From NCBI GenBank assembly GCA_949825045.1, contig OX463827.1, positions 8,640,501-8,704,500 on the forward strand: a DNA stretch of 64,000 nucleotides, written 5' to 3'. Both the position numbers and the translations under genes were made by a program. Of the stretch, positions 19,734-30,972 are shown one piece after another. This DNA is from Argyresthia goedartella. Taxonomy: Eukaryota; Arthropoda; Insecta; Lepidoptera; Argyresthiidae. Under the pieces are notes generated by a model that made no database searches, was not told the DNA's origin, and saw nothing but the letters and a program-made list of their open reading frames with translations. Positions within the stretch are counted from its first letter, which is position 1. Every line of letters begins with the position of its first letter.

Positions 19734-22700
19734 ATGGAACCGGCGCGTGGGCCATTTGTACAATGGGACCCTCTGGCGTATAGCTGCATACCTGATCGAT
19801 TACAGGCAGAGTGGGGCCCCGGGGGCCCTCGCTAGGAATTTGCGGCCCAACCGTTTGTTGCCCCCCAACCGGAGACGGTGGTGTTACCGATCGCCTCTGT
19901 GCTTGTTTGGGATTTGGCGGGCAACCCAACATACGTTCGCGCCCTATTAGATTCTGGAGCTTAGGGCTGCATTGTATCGAATGATTTAGCAAAATGGTTG
20001 GGCCTCAAGGTAAATAGGTATAATAAATCAATACGGGGCGTGGGGAATGTTACGGTTACGAATGTAGTTGATCAATCAGTGATCACGTTCTCTCCACGTT
20101 ATGACATTTTGACAAAACCATCCGTGCAAGCTTTAGTAATGACGCATGTCATGGGCAGACACCCCTTGGTGAAGTTGAATCCGGCCGTTCAATTCCTGAC
20201 ATCAGGACTCAAGTTGGCGGATCCCGATTTTGACACTCCAGCCCCGGTCGACCTGCTACTGGGAGCTGACGTTCTGGGTAGGTTTCTGTTGTCGGATCGG
20301 CGAGTTCTTCAGCCGGACGGGTTGATTGCTGTGGATACTAAGTTTGGTCACGTGATCATGGGTCCGGCATTGCCAATGGTTAGGCCTGCCGAGTCAGATG
20401 GCATACTTATTGGCTCAGCGTTGTCAGACGCTATCCAACGTTTCTGGGAGATAGAGGAACCTCCCACCGTTCGTCGAGTCGACGCAGACGAAGAAGAGTG
20501 CGAGTTGTTTTACCAGAATAGTACTGGTCGCCTTCGTTCTGGTCGTTTTGTAACTCGACTGCCTTTCAGGGCCGATCGACCGCCACTAGGAGAATCTAGG
20601 AAGATGGCTGAGACGAGATTGATGTCGATGGAGCGTAGGATGTCAAGGGACGCCGTATTTAAACAAAAATACGTCGATTTCATGAGGGAATATGAGTCGT
20701 TAGGACACATGTCGGTATCGGAGGTGGACTGGAGATCTGAGGATCATTGTTTCCTTCCACACCATGCCGTCCTGCGAACCCCTACCGGCAAGATTCGAGT
20801 TGTTTTTGATGGGTCAGCACCTACCTCGAACGGGATGTCCCTGAATCAGTGTCTACATTCGGGACCCAAGTTGAGTCGTGATATTTCGGATATTCTCACG
20901 AGCTTTCGGAGACACCAGATTGTATTTGTCGCAGACATTCGGATGATGTTTAGGCAAACGGTAATTCATCCGGCTGACAAAAGGTATCAGTTGATACTTT
21001 GGCGTGAGTCCACGGCCGAGCCAGTCAAGGTCTATGAGTTAAACACGAACACGTATGGGTTACGGTCTAGCCCGTATTTGGCGATGCGTACCCTGCGGGA
21101 GTTGGCGTCGCGTGACCGTGTGAGCTATCCTAGAGCCGCCGCTATCCTGGAGCAAGATTTGTACGTCGATGACGTCTGCACAGGGGCAGCCAGTGTAGAG
21201 GAAGCTCTGGAGCGACGTGACGAGCTCATTCAATTGCTGGAACGAGGCGGCTATGAACTACGCAATTGGATGTGCAACTCCCCTGAGTTGATGGCTGGTC
21301 TCCCAGATGAGTTTCAACAAGACCCGCACGTTTTTGAGAATCCTGACAACCCTAAAATGTTGTCAGTGCTTGGAATTCAGTACCGGCCCGTCCATGATGA
21401 GTTTACCTATCGGGTGGTTTTAGAAACACCGAAGGCCTGGACGAAGCGGTCAGTACTGTCAACGATTGCGAGAACGTTCGACCCGAATGGATGGATTTCT
21501 CCAGTCACCTTTGCTCTCAAATGTTTTATGCAAAGGCTATGGGCGGCTCAGTTGACCTGGGACACCCACCTCTCAGGTGATTTGTTGACTGATTGGACGC
21601 GAATGTTCACCTCGCTATCGGACATAAATAATGTATCGCTGCCGAGGAAATTGGTCCCTGCTGGGGATTACAGGGCAACCCTTCACGGGTTTTGTGATGC
21701 CTCTGAACGAGGGTTTGCGGCATCGGTTTATTTGCGAACCGTCACCTCCACCGGGGAGGTCGACGTGCGTTTGGTTTTGGCAAAAAGCAAGGTAGCGCCT
21801 ATTCGGACAAGGATGACGATTCCAAAACTGGAACTGTCCGGGGCTGCTCTTTTGACCAAACTTTTGAATCACACTCTAACAGTGTTGCGTGGGTCAGTGG
21901 TTTTGGAGGATACGGTGTACGCGTGGACGGACAGCCAGATTGTTTTGTGCTGGCTGAAGGCTTCGGTTCATAACTTAGAGGTTTTTGTTGCGAACCGTGT
22001 CTCCCAGATTGTGTCGTCTGAGGTCCCACTGACCTGGAGACATGTACCAGGAGAATTGAACCCGTCTGATTGTGCATCCAGGGGATGTCGGGCTCCTGAA
22101 CTCGTTAGACACCATTTGTGGTGGGGACCACCCTGGCTTGCCAAGAGAGAATCGGACTGGCCCCACAGCCATGTAGTAGTATCTTCGGATCATGGCCCCA
22201 GAGCGGCCGTGCATGTTACCCAGAAGGCTGAGGACCCTGACGCCGGGTTTCTGCTGGACCGGTATAGCTCACTTGACAAGTTGATAAACGTGTCCACTTG
22301 GATTAGGAGATTCGCTCGAAATTGTCGTACTCCTCGCGATCAGCGAACGTTGAACCCTATTCTGACTCCGGCAGAGCGAAACGAGTCGCTGTTGAATTTG
22401 GTCCGGTTGGTATAGTCCTCGAAGTTTGGGGCAGAATTGGAGATTATACGAAGTGGACGTTCGAAATTGAAGGGAGCCGTCGCGCGTCTCAACCCCTTTG
22501 TTGATTCGACCGGGTTACTTCGGGTAGGAGGAAGATTGCGCAATGCGAATCTGTCGTATTCGGCTCGTCACCCACTTCTGCTCCCCAAGGGGGGACAGTT
22601 AGTTGAATTGCTGGTGACTGATCGTCATATTAAAAACGCGCATGCCGGCTGTAACGCGTTGTTGGCCACGCTCCAGCGGGAGTTTTGGATCTTATCTGCC

Positions 22701-23726
22701 CGCCGTGTCATACGGAACATCGTGTTTCGGTGCATGCCTTGTTATCGACTTAAGGCTGCCACGATGCAACCTCTCATGGGGGACTTGCCCCCTGATCGTG
22801 TGAATGAGGTCAGACCGTTTTCAGGTGTTGGTACGGATTTTGCAGGACCGTTTATGGTGAAGAGTTCACGATTGCGTACCGCTAAGCAATACAAGGCGTA
22901 CCTATGTGTGTTTGTTTGTTTATCCACCAAGGCGGTACATCTCGAGCTCGTTGCTGATCTCTCGACAGAGGATTTCATTGCTTGTTTGGATAGGTTTGTT
23001 TCTCGAAGGGGACTTCCAACTTTGATCCGCTCTGATAACGGCACTAACTACGTCGGTGCGGAACGATACTTACGAGAGATAGTCAACTTTTTGAATGTAA
23101 ATAAAGTGGATATTGGAACGGCCCTCTCCCGTCGGGGTATACAGTGGACCTTCAGCCCACCGAGTTGCCCCCACTGGGGTGGGATTTTTGAGGCCGTAGT
23201 TAAGTCAGCGAAGACGCACTTAGGGCGTATAGTAGGTCAGACCGCGCTGACTTTTGAGGAGCTCGCGACATTATTTTGTAAGATCGAGGCCGTTCTCAAT
23301 TCGCGACCGTTGTGTCCGCTCAGCTCGGATCCAAATGACCTGGAGGCTCTGACCCCAGGCCATTTCTTGATAGGACAGCCACTTAACTCGTTGCCCGAGC
23401 ACCCCTTCGAGGGAGTGAAGTTGTATCGGTTGTCAAGGTATCAGATGTTGCAGCAGTTTACTCAGAATTTCTGGAAGCGTTGGTCGCTCGAGTATCTGCA
23501 TATCTTACAACAGCGCCTTAAGTGGACTGACAAAGCTAGCCCCCCTAGTGTTAGTGACCTTGTTCTGGTTAAGGATGCTAACCTACCGCCACTACGTTGG
23601 CGCAGGGGGCGCATTGTTAACTTGTTCCCTGGCAAGGACGGGACCCCCCGGTCTGCAGAGGTTCTAGTAGGAGGCTCGGTTCTAAAACGAGCGGTAGCAG
23701 CGTTGTCTCGGCTGCCCGTAGATTAG
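19734..23726 (+). pseudogene. BEL/Pao pol polyprotein with three in-frame TAG codons
   Basis: One continuous reading frame from about 19734 to TAG at 23724, broken only by TAG at 19833, 19962 and 22413. Domains in order: aspartic protease (LLDSGA, 19944-19961, active site directly followed by the second TAG); Pao-type reverse transcriptase (GKIRVVFDGSA about 20788; VADIRMMFRQ about 20930; YVDD about 21162); RNase H (GFCDASERGF about 21685, TDSQIV about 21930); integrase with an HHCC-type finger (DRHIKNAHAGC ... CMPCYRL, 22620-22750) and DDE core (GTDFAGPF about 22831, SDNGTNYVG about 23032, GGIFEAVVKS about 23174); and a C-terminal chromatin-like tail. Apart from the TAGs no frame damage is seen in about 1,330 codons. 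All catalytic motifs look present. As written, it cannot be translated as one protein without readthrough. Confidence 0.9.
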
Positions 23727-23758
23727 GGGACAGGTGGGTGCCTGTCCGGGCGGGTGAT

Positions 23759-24188
23759 TGTTCGATTCCAAATCGATATTCGATCGATGGTTTCTGAACG
23801 GCCTTTTTTAATTTGACGTTAGCTGTCAATCTGGCAGTTTTGACAACTGACAGACGAAAGCCCTCGCAATGTAAACGCGTTTAGGTTAGGGGTTGAAATT
23901 AAATCGCAGGGCATCTGGAATGTATTCGGGATTCCCTCAGGATTGTTAATATAGCTGAGTTTGCCGTTGTCTCTCGAACCAGATAAAGTTCGGATTTTCG
24001 TGCCCGATGTGTATTTACCACGTAGAACATAACCTGTGTTGGAACACTGTGCTCATTGAAGCTGGCCCGCCAGTCACACCTGGTTGGCTGAAGAACCTGT
24101 CTACCAAGAAGAGCCTAGGGTGCACCCGGGCCTTGCAGAGAGACAGGAGGTTGACGGGACCGAAGCACAGACCAGGTTAGATCTACCA
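23759..24188 (+). repeat. First 3' LTR copy, cut before its tail
   Basis: It matches the 5' LTR from TGTTCGATTCC to GGTTAGATCTACC, then breaks. The final about 125 bases of the LTR follow in inverted orientation. Confidence 0.92.
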
Positions 24189-24189
24189 C

Positions 24190-24314
24190 AAAATGTTCAG
24201 GCTTCTCAGCACCTAATGACCTCGTAGGGGCCCATGAGCTACGAGGTAGCGTGACGATCAGGTGCCAAGAAGTGATGAACGTCGGCGTTTCACCGAGCTG
24301 AAGTTATGTGGGGT
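24190..24314 (-). repeat. Inverted LTR tail
   Basis: Reads AAAATGTTCAGGCTTCTCAG to AGTTATGTGGGGT, the exact reverse complement (by eye) of 17549-17673 of the 5' LTR. It joins the pol duplication at a GTG shared by both sides. Confidence 0.93.
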
Positions 24315-24341
24315 GAAGTTGTATCGGTTGTCAAGAGCTTA

Positions 24342-24660
24342 CGAGGGAGTGAAGTTGTATCGGTTGTCAAGGTATCAGATGTTGCAGCAGTTTACTCAGA
24401 ATTTCTGGAAGCGTTGGTCGCTCGAGTATCTGCATATCTTACAACAGCGCCTTAAGTGGACTGACAAAACTAGCCCCCCTAGTGTTGGTGACCTTGTTCT
24501 GGTTAAGGATGCTAACCTACCGCCACTACGTTGGCGCAGGGGGCGCATTGTTAACTTGTTCCCTGGCAAGGACGGGACCCCCCGGTCTGCAGAGGTTCTA
24601 GTAGGAGGCTCGGTTCTAAAACGAGCGGTAGCAACGTTGTCTCGGCTGCCCGTAGATTAG
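24342..24660 (+). pseudogene. Duplicated C-terminal end of pol
   Basis: Repeats 23408-23726 at an offset of exactly 934 bases with only a few substitutions. A 22-base piece beginning TGAAGTTGTATCGGTTG also stands just upstream at 24314-24335, so part of it is present twice. It is out of context (no upstream pol) and cannot be a functional gene. Confidence 0.93.
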
Positions 24661-24692
24661 GGGACAGGTGGGTGCCTGTCCGGGCGGGTGAT

Positions 24693-25141
24693 TGTTCGAT
24701 TCCAAATCGATATTCGATCGATGGTTTCTGAACGGCCTTTTTTAATTTGACGTTAGCTGTCAATCTGGCAGTTTTGACAACTGACAGACGAAAGCCCTCG
24801 CAATGTAAACGCGTTTAGGTTAGGGGTTGAAATTAAATCGCAGGGCATCTGGAATGTATTCGGGATTCCCTCAGGATTGTTAATATAGCTGAGTGTGCCG
24901 TTGTCTCTCGAACCAGATAAAGTTCGGATTTTCGTGCCCGATGTGTATTTACCACGTAGAACATAACCTGTGTTGGAACACTGTGCTCATTGAAGCTGGC
25001 CCGCCAGTCACACCTGGTTGGCTGAAGAACCTGTCTACCAAGAAGAGCCTAGGGTGCACCCGGGCCTTGCAGAGAGACAGGAGGTTGACGGGACCGAAGC
25101 ACAGACCAGGTTAGATCTACCCCACATAACTTCAGCTCGGT
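24693..25141 (+). repeat. Second 3' LTR copy, cut at its 3' end
   Basis: Starts TGTTCGATTCC and stops after CATAACTTCAGCTCGGTG, about 100 bases short of the LTR end. The next recognised sequence is the H-element hairpin. It is offset by 934 bases from the first 3' LTR copy. Confidence 0.92.
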
Positions 25142-25154
25142 GTAAAACAAAAAA

Positions 25155-25268
25155 ACAAGTGTATGTAACTGTACATAATTAGGCATTAAAGCTCGCCTTC
25201 GGCTCGTTTACCCACTCTTGAGTTTTAATATCCCCGATTATGTATCAGTCACATAAACTACTATTAAA
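25155..25268 (+). mobile_element. H element terminal hairpin, fragment next to the BEL/Pao end
   Basis: Reads TGTATGTAACTGTACATAATT ... GCTCGCCTTCGGCTCGTTT ... CAGTCACATAAACTACTATT, i.e. the palindromic end of the H family with part of one arm deleted. The rest of the H element is absent on the left, where the BEL/Pao LTR is cut. Confidence 0.8.
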
Positions 25269-25545
25269 AATAACACAAGTGAATTCACTTGCTCACAGTT
25301 TTGGAACGGTTGGACTTGAAACTGGTTGTTTCCGATTATAAAACTAAAAAATTATGTCTGACGTCTGCGTACTCGTATCGACTGTCAGGAAAACTGTTGA
25401 TACTTGACAAACTACGCCGTAGAGGACAAATGAAGTACATTATATTTTTTACGGATATTTCATTAATCCTGTAATATTTTTTTGATGGGAATAACGGAAT
25501 TTAGTTAGGAACACAATTATCTCGGAATGGTTTTCTCAGTTTGGT
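25268..25545 (+). repeat. Repeat shared in inverse orientation with 58920-59360
   Basis: CTCACAGTTTTGGAACGGTT, TTGATACTTGACA, CTACGCCGTAGAGGACAAATG and ATTTAGTTAGGAA all recur, reverse-complemented and in the same order, at 58920-59360. This copy lacks roughly 150 internal bases. No terminal repeat or coding sequence is seen. Confidence 0.75.
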
Positions 25546-26439
25546 ACGTTTAATTTTTTTACATGTGAATTGTATGTTCATCACCAAATTTAAGGGGACA
25601 CACACATGTACTTAAAAAACCTATAGACTGTCGAACCTATTTTGTATTAAGCGTGCATGAAGGTCTGCGAATGAACGACCCCGAAAGGTGTGCGTATGGT
25701 TGCATAGAATTAAACGAATTTAAATGCGATGGCTTTAAGTAGGGTATACGGCTCCTGATGTGCGCATAAAAAACACATATCAAACAAAACTGCGCCTGCA
25801 AACACTGCTGTTGAACCAATTTTGTACAGCGCGCGCATGACAGGTGGATGGTGGATTTACTTCAATAGTAGTGTTTGCAGGCGCAGTTTTGTTAGATTTG
25901 TTTTCACCTTAATACAACATCATTGTCATTTTTTCATTCCATTCATTGAAACACGAATAAGCAGTTAAATTAAAGTCATTTGTCAAGGTCAGATCCGATA
26001 TAATTGGTGTCTAAGGAAAAATGTTTGACCACAAAACATACGTTCTACAAATAGACTGATAATTTGGGTGCTCTTTAGCACTACCCGAGGGAAACGTGCA
26101 GGGCGGTGGGGTCCTAGTTTTTCCTGCGAACGTGAGCACTATCCCCCGACTCCTCTAAAGCCTTATAAGTCGAAGCGTATGATCTAGAAATAAAAAGTAA
26201 CTGTCATCAATCCCATTTGCTATCTTGATCTACAGCTGTTCTTTAAACAACATGTTTTATTCATTCTTTGCAAGTCTATTTAAGGCATTAAGTGTTGGTT
26301 TACAGCCGACGCTACAGGTAAAACTGTTTATTCATGATGTAGCAGAGGACACCGCAATAGCTGTAAAAATGCGATAAACTTATGATACAACAGGCCAAGG
26401 ATTATACCGATGTCAAGCCAGAGCTTCGATTTGTCCAAG
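25546..26439. other. Intron 2 sequence with a local inverted repeat
   Basis: A perfect 24-bp inverted repeat has arms at 25783-25806 and 25870-25893 (the arm contains AACTGCGCCTGCAAACACT), and TTGAACC(T/A)ATTTTGTA occurs twice (about 25634 and 25813). Otherwise nothing is recognised. Confidence 0.6.
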
Positions 26440-26765
26440 CTTGTCCAACACATATCATAAGCTCTCTTTGATGTGTTCAGAAACCGCATGTTCGACCGGC
26501 ATGGTGGCATTGATCATAGCTCTGCACTTGTTTAGCTTTTTCAGTAGTAACAACTTCACAGGCAAACTAGGGGCGGCACGCAGGCGGGCGTCGGCGTTCG
26601 AAATTTTAATGTCATTGAATGTCGAAATATTGATACATTATGTTCATAATGTATCAATATTCAGATAAGAAATGAGTTTTTACCAATAAGTATATCATTA
26701 TGCTGGTCGTATCGTGCGGTTTTGGACGCAGTAAAGAGGGTTTATGATAGATAGACGAGTGTAGA
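26440..26765 (-). mobile_element. H element, copy 3 (hairpin end missing)
   Basis: Runs from CACATATCATAAGCTCTCTT through GACCGGCATGGTGGC and GGGCGTCGGCGTTCG to GCAGTAAAGAGGGTTTATG. The internal palindrome ATTGATACATTATG-TT-CATAATGTATCAAT is at about 26627-26656, with both arms matching. The terminal hairpin is absent from its left end. Confidence 0.85.
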
Positions 26766-28714
26766 TAAAATAATTTAAAAAATAATTAGACTTCTACTAA
26801 TCGAAATATTCAAATCAGTTTCTTAAAATAGGCTAAAAGTAATAAAATTAAATATTAGTACGTTTTTTATCACGCCCGCAGTACGAGTATCACAAACCCA
26901 TGGATACAGTAAACGTCAGTTTCACTCAAAGTAAACGTCAGTTTCACAGTTTTTTTCTGTGGATTTGATAAGCAGTTGCACGTGTTCCTGAGTGACATAA
27001 TTTTTATAACTTTTACACGAAAGCTAAGTTAAAACAGATAGACAGGCGACAATGCGACAGGGCAGAGTCATGGACATCAAAGTTATTTCACCGTAGAATA
27101 AGATTCAGCGGTACTGCTTCAAATCGAAAATGGTTTCAACAATCTGGCATAATTACCACGTAGTCGTTTAATGATATCACGTCTGACATCATTGCTAGCG
27201 AATAAGGCTTTTATTTTCAACAGTGGGAATAATAATAGCAACTTCCTCTCGTAAAACCTATCAATTTCAACCTTCGCCCTGCGGTATAAAACCCAAAATG
27301 ATACCCACGAAGCCTTATGGAGTTCCACCAACTTTTTATTGCGTATCCTACTGTCCAACAACTTAACCGAGACACCTCTTGCCTCAATAGTTGTATGACC
27401 TGCAGGTTCAGAGATAAGTTGTCGCAATACTTACAATCGGAATCCGGTGGACTTCCGAAGAAGGTACCAAGCTTTCGTGCGGCGATTCGGCTACCTTCGG
27501 CCGGGTGAGACGGGTCATTTCGTAACCCACAAGAGTGAAAGGGACGGAAGAACTTGTTGCAAAACTCGCGGCCGCATTCCGTCCGTGGCCGCAAGCAGCC
27601 CAGTGACCCACAGCTTCAGTTAGTGAGCCAGCTTAGCCTGGCCTGCTGTAGGAACAGTTTTGATAGCCACACCGCCGCTTCCCAGATTGTGTGGATGTGA
27701 CACAGCTATTATGCGTCCGATACAGGTCCGTCCCACGTTATCTTGAGTGCTATATCAAGACCAGTCTGGACACTGATCAAGAGATGTCTAAAAGACAAAA
27801 CAACGTGCTTTATGAATTTTATTAGATTTAAGAAACAATAAATGGGGCCTCTTTATTATCGTCTATTTGTTTAAAGACTGAGACGTGTCTCGCTTGTTCT
27901 TAACAAAAATATGGTGGATGGATCTCAGATAAAGAAACTCTGTGGAATGGATAAGATGAGGTGGGATGCCCACTGAAACGGCAAACTGCAAACAAAATAC
28001 TCTTTGTGACCTTTTTGCCCAATGCGGTATTTGACTGCTATTCAAAATAGATACTCATAGATTTGGGAACTCTCAAAACGGTAATTTTGTTCACGAGTTC
28101 TATGAAATACTAGCAAGTGACGTCATAGTCAAATGCTGTCTATTTACCACAAAATTAAGTTTCCAAAATACAACTGCTGGGAATATACAATTCTGATATT
28201 GTTCATCGTTTATGTTGAAATAGGTTCAGCTTGAGACACGTTTCTAGGTTTGTTGGACTACCTTGTCAAATACCGTATTCCCGGTTTTGAGCGCAAAGAT
28301 ATAATCGTTACTACCTATAAGTTCATTCCCTAAATAATATGCGTATGGTAAATGCACCTATGTATACTTGCATACGACATGGATATAATGAATAAATTGG
28401 GAAATATGATAGGAACAGCAATAAAATATTTGGACGGTCTCCTCTTTAAGTGGTCGTGGACCACGCAATTCCCACTCAAAATTATTCAGTACCTAGTTGA
28501 GAAACGGAATGTTAAAAAGCGTCTCATTCGAGTTAAGGCTGACTTATTCAGATGTTGCGTCAGCGCAGCGGGCCCTATACACTCCACGCAGTATGCGTTA
28601 ACGGTATGCCGTCTAACTTTGTGCAATCACTCGGTGAGAGCATAATGACGTGCTATAGCTGTTTTCCCCGTGTTTATATGAATAGGTCAGTTTTGCATTT
28701 TATTTAGCAGATAA
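26766..28714. other. Intron 2 sequence, one possible old coding fragment
   Basis: Overlapping minus-strand frames at 27119-27427 and 27217-27594 have a CKYC-type motif and leucine-rich helical stretches and may be an old element protein. I cannot assign them. The rest shows nothing recognisable. Confidence 0.35.
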
Positions 28715-28925
28715 CCGGTTTAGCCTAGCGGGTAGTGACCCTGCCTACGAAGTTGATGATCCTGGGTTCGAATCCTAAGGCAGTAAGGGCATATATTTGT
28801 GTGATGAGCATGAATATTTGTTTCTTAGTCTTGGATGTTTTATATGTATTTTATGTCTATTAAATATATCGTCGTCTAGTACGCATGACACAAGCCTTTT
28901 TGAGCTTAGTATGGACCTTATTTTT
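28715..28925 (+). mobile_element. SINE family D, full-length copy
   Basis: The tRNA-like head has GGTTTAGCCTAGCGGGTAG (A-box region) and GGGTTCGAATCC (B-box, about 28763). The body has GTGTGATGAGCATGAATATT and TTTTGAGCTTAGTATGG. It ends in a T run near 28922-28932. Confidence 0.8.
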
Positions 28926-29232
28926 TTTTTTAAGTAGAGGTCTAAAATTAATATTGCGAATATTGGGGTCAGGCCTTTCAGACTCATTGTTAGACCCTGG
29001 AATCCAAAAAAGAGACTTGTGAAACACGCAATAGCGTTTTAATTATTGCAATCGGTTCAGCCGTCTTCACAACCTTATATCTATGCAATTGACGCGCGGG
29101 GGTAGTGTTTAGGTACTCAACTATAGCATTTTAATCACAATATCACCCAAAAGCTTCTGAGCTTTAATGAAAGATAATGATCTTTGGCGTTATATTCGTT
29201 GTAGTTATGTCTATAACTATATCATAGAATTG

Positions 29233-29480
29233 ATCATTTCATGAAATGGTCAGCAAGGGTTCAATTTGAGGAAACATGTCTTTTTAAAAGCATTTTTATT
29301 CAGTACTGTCTAACATTTTTGTGATGTACATGTCGAACTCACACAAAGACTATCATTCGGAGGTTTCGTTGCACTCTCCCCCTTCACTCTTCATCTAAGC
29401 TGCCGCAGTGTTTTTCCCTAAAATATTTCTTCGTTCAATGAAAGTTCTCATTCAACCATGATCATGATATGGCCAATGTT
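29233..29480 (+). mobile_element. M-C element, uninterrupted copy
   Basis: Ends are ATCATTTCATGAAATGGTCA (about 29233) and CAACCATGATCATGATATGG (about 29455). The core resembles the M core but is diverged (ATGTACATGTCGAACTC, GGTTTCGTTGCACTC, CATCTAAGCTGCCGCAGTG). Confidence 0.65.
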
Positions 29481-29511
29481 ACGATATGGTTACGACAGTT
29501 ATATATGGCTA

Positions 29512-29766
29512 TTATTTAGTCGCACATCAAAAATACTGATTCGCACAGCAAAAAAGGATCAACAAAAACACTTTTTATGTTTTAAATATTAAATGAGTAC
29601 TTAAGTTCATGTTTTAAGTATTTGTGATTGTCCTTTCATGTTGAACCTTAAACGAAGGATAAAGGGGGCTTCGCTTCGCTCACCGCTAAGCTACCGCAGC
29701 AAATATAAGGGATATTTGCTGCGCAAATCAGTATTTTTGAAGTGCAGTTTAATATTTCCCGTTATA
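29512..29766 (+). mobile_element. M-A element, copy 2
   Basis: The left end is CGCACATCAAAAATACTGAT (29521) and the right end AAATCAGTATTTTTGAAGTG (about 29726), followed by CAGTTTAATATTTCCC. The core is intact except that part of the pyrimidine-rich stretch is missing. Confidence 0.87.
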
Positions 29767-30110
29767 TATTTCAGCAGCTGTTATATAATGAGCCACATTT
29801 TTTCTTGAGTTCTACATTTGCTGTCTGCCCAAACCCGCTACCCGCGCCGCCTCATCATACAAAACGCTACCCAAAGCATGTCGAATAAGTAATTCACGCA
29901 TTCCCGGCCATATTTAGCAGATAAACTCCACAAAAGTGTGACACTCGCGCAGTCTGTTTGGAAATAGAGTGGACTGGAAACACCTTGAGCTGTATTTCCT
30001 TGCTGATGATTGCCCAATGCCAAAGCACATAAGGTGTCATAAAAGCTGTATTTAGGTTTTGCATGCATGCGAAATGGAACTGCTTAAGGCGCTCATAACT
30101 ACGTTACTTA

Positions 30111-30822
30111 TACAGCGTGTTCCACGGCTATGCCACTTGGGGGGAAAGTACCTTAAATATTGTAGATAGAATATTTTACCGAAGGTAGGCTTTACTTTAT
30201 TTAAAAAATATGCATTCAAAGTTTATTTTTTTAATTGACTGTGGTAACCAAGAATCGAACCAGCAAAATGTGGAATAAAATAACCCTGTTTTTGTTGTAG
30301 AAACATAGAAGCATCTGAAATAAAAGAAATTAAACATTTAATTTCATAGTTTGATCAGGAAAATGCGTTTTCACTGACTTTGCCATGTTTCGAACAACTT
30401 AACGGAGTGATTCAAAGTACCTTTTACTAAAAATGTATGGTCATCCTTTTATTTCAGATGCTACGTTTCTAAGACGAAAGTGATCATTACAATTGGAATC
30501 ACACAGTTATTTTTTTCACATTTTCGTTAACATAGTCATTTAAAAAAAAAAGAGTGTGCTTTAGACCACACAACTGAAGTAAAACTTCTTTAGCTCTAAT
30601 GCTTCAAAAATACGTCTCCTGCACTGTGTCTGGCTATGAGAGGAATAGAGAAGGAAAATTTGCGCGCGCACCTCTCGATCGCCTCGCGCGATCACACTTT
30701 TCGTAACGCTCTCGTCACGCATTCGCCAGCTTACTCCCCAAGTCAAGCGTGCGTATAGAAGTTTTACTTCAATATTTAAGGTTCTTTCCCTCCATGTGGC
30801 ATAGGCGTGGGACGCCCTGTAT
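30111..30822. mobile_element. DNA element with about 45-bp terminal inverted repeats
   Basis: The left end TACAGCGTGTTCCACGGCTA (30111) pairs with the right end GGCGTGGGACGCCCTGTA (about 30804-30821), continuing through ATGCCACTTGGGGGGAAAG and CTTTCCCTCCATGTGGCAT. TA flanks both ends. There is no transposase frame. A second MITE is nested at 30573-30769. A truncated relative is at 8466-8830. Confidence 0.8.
30573..30769. mobile_element. Nested MITE with TTGAAGTAAAACTTCT ends
   Basis: The left end is CTGAAGTAAAACTTCTTTAG and the right end AGAAGTTTTACTTCAATA (about 30754-30771). The interior is GC-rich with CGATCGCCTCGCGCGATC palindromic wording. The core end, GAAGTAAAACTTC, is itself a palindrome. 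Confidence 0.7.
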
Positions 30823-30879
30823 AGGAACCAACTGGATGAAATAATCGTTTTATTGGACGGGTAGTCGGTTCAAGGCACC

Positions 30880-30972
30880 GTGTTTTTTTTTAAAGCATAT
30901 TTTAAGCGTATCGAACTACCACGAAGACTGTGGCTGCGCTCACCCCCCTCTAGTCTCCAGCGTTTCGCCCTA
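30880..30972 (+). mobile_element. Fragment of an M-like core
   Basis: Contains AGCATATTTTAAGCG, CGAACTACCACGAAGA, GCTGCGCTCACCCCCCTC and GCGTTTCGCCCTAA, a diverged version of the M core, abutting the H element that begins at 30973. Confidence 0.5.

Larger units (their letters stand above)
17124..25141 (+). mobile_element. BEL/Pao LTR retrotransposon with rearranged 3' end
   Basis: The order is: 5' LTR, primer-binding region, gag, pol (protease, RT, RNase H, integrase), a 3'-cut LTR, an inverted LTR tail, a second copy of the pol C-terminus, and a second 3'-cut LTR. It lies in intron 2 of the hillarin-like gene, in the same orientation. The 5' and last LTR differ at only about six positions over roughly 430 compared bases, and the two 3' LTR copies at about one, so insertion and duplication are recent. 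A target-site duplication cannot be scored because the right end is cut. Confidence 0.95.

Noticed and set aside
18959..19789. 276-codon minus-strand frame
   Set aside because: It is the antisense of the BEL/Pao gag zinc-knuckle and Q/G/T-rich region, where GC-rich codons leave the opposite strand open.
27119..27594. Overlapping minus-strand frames with a CKYC motif
   Set aside because: They might be an old element protein, but no domain, second copy or splice structure supports it.
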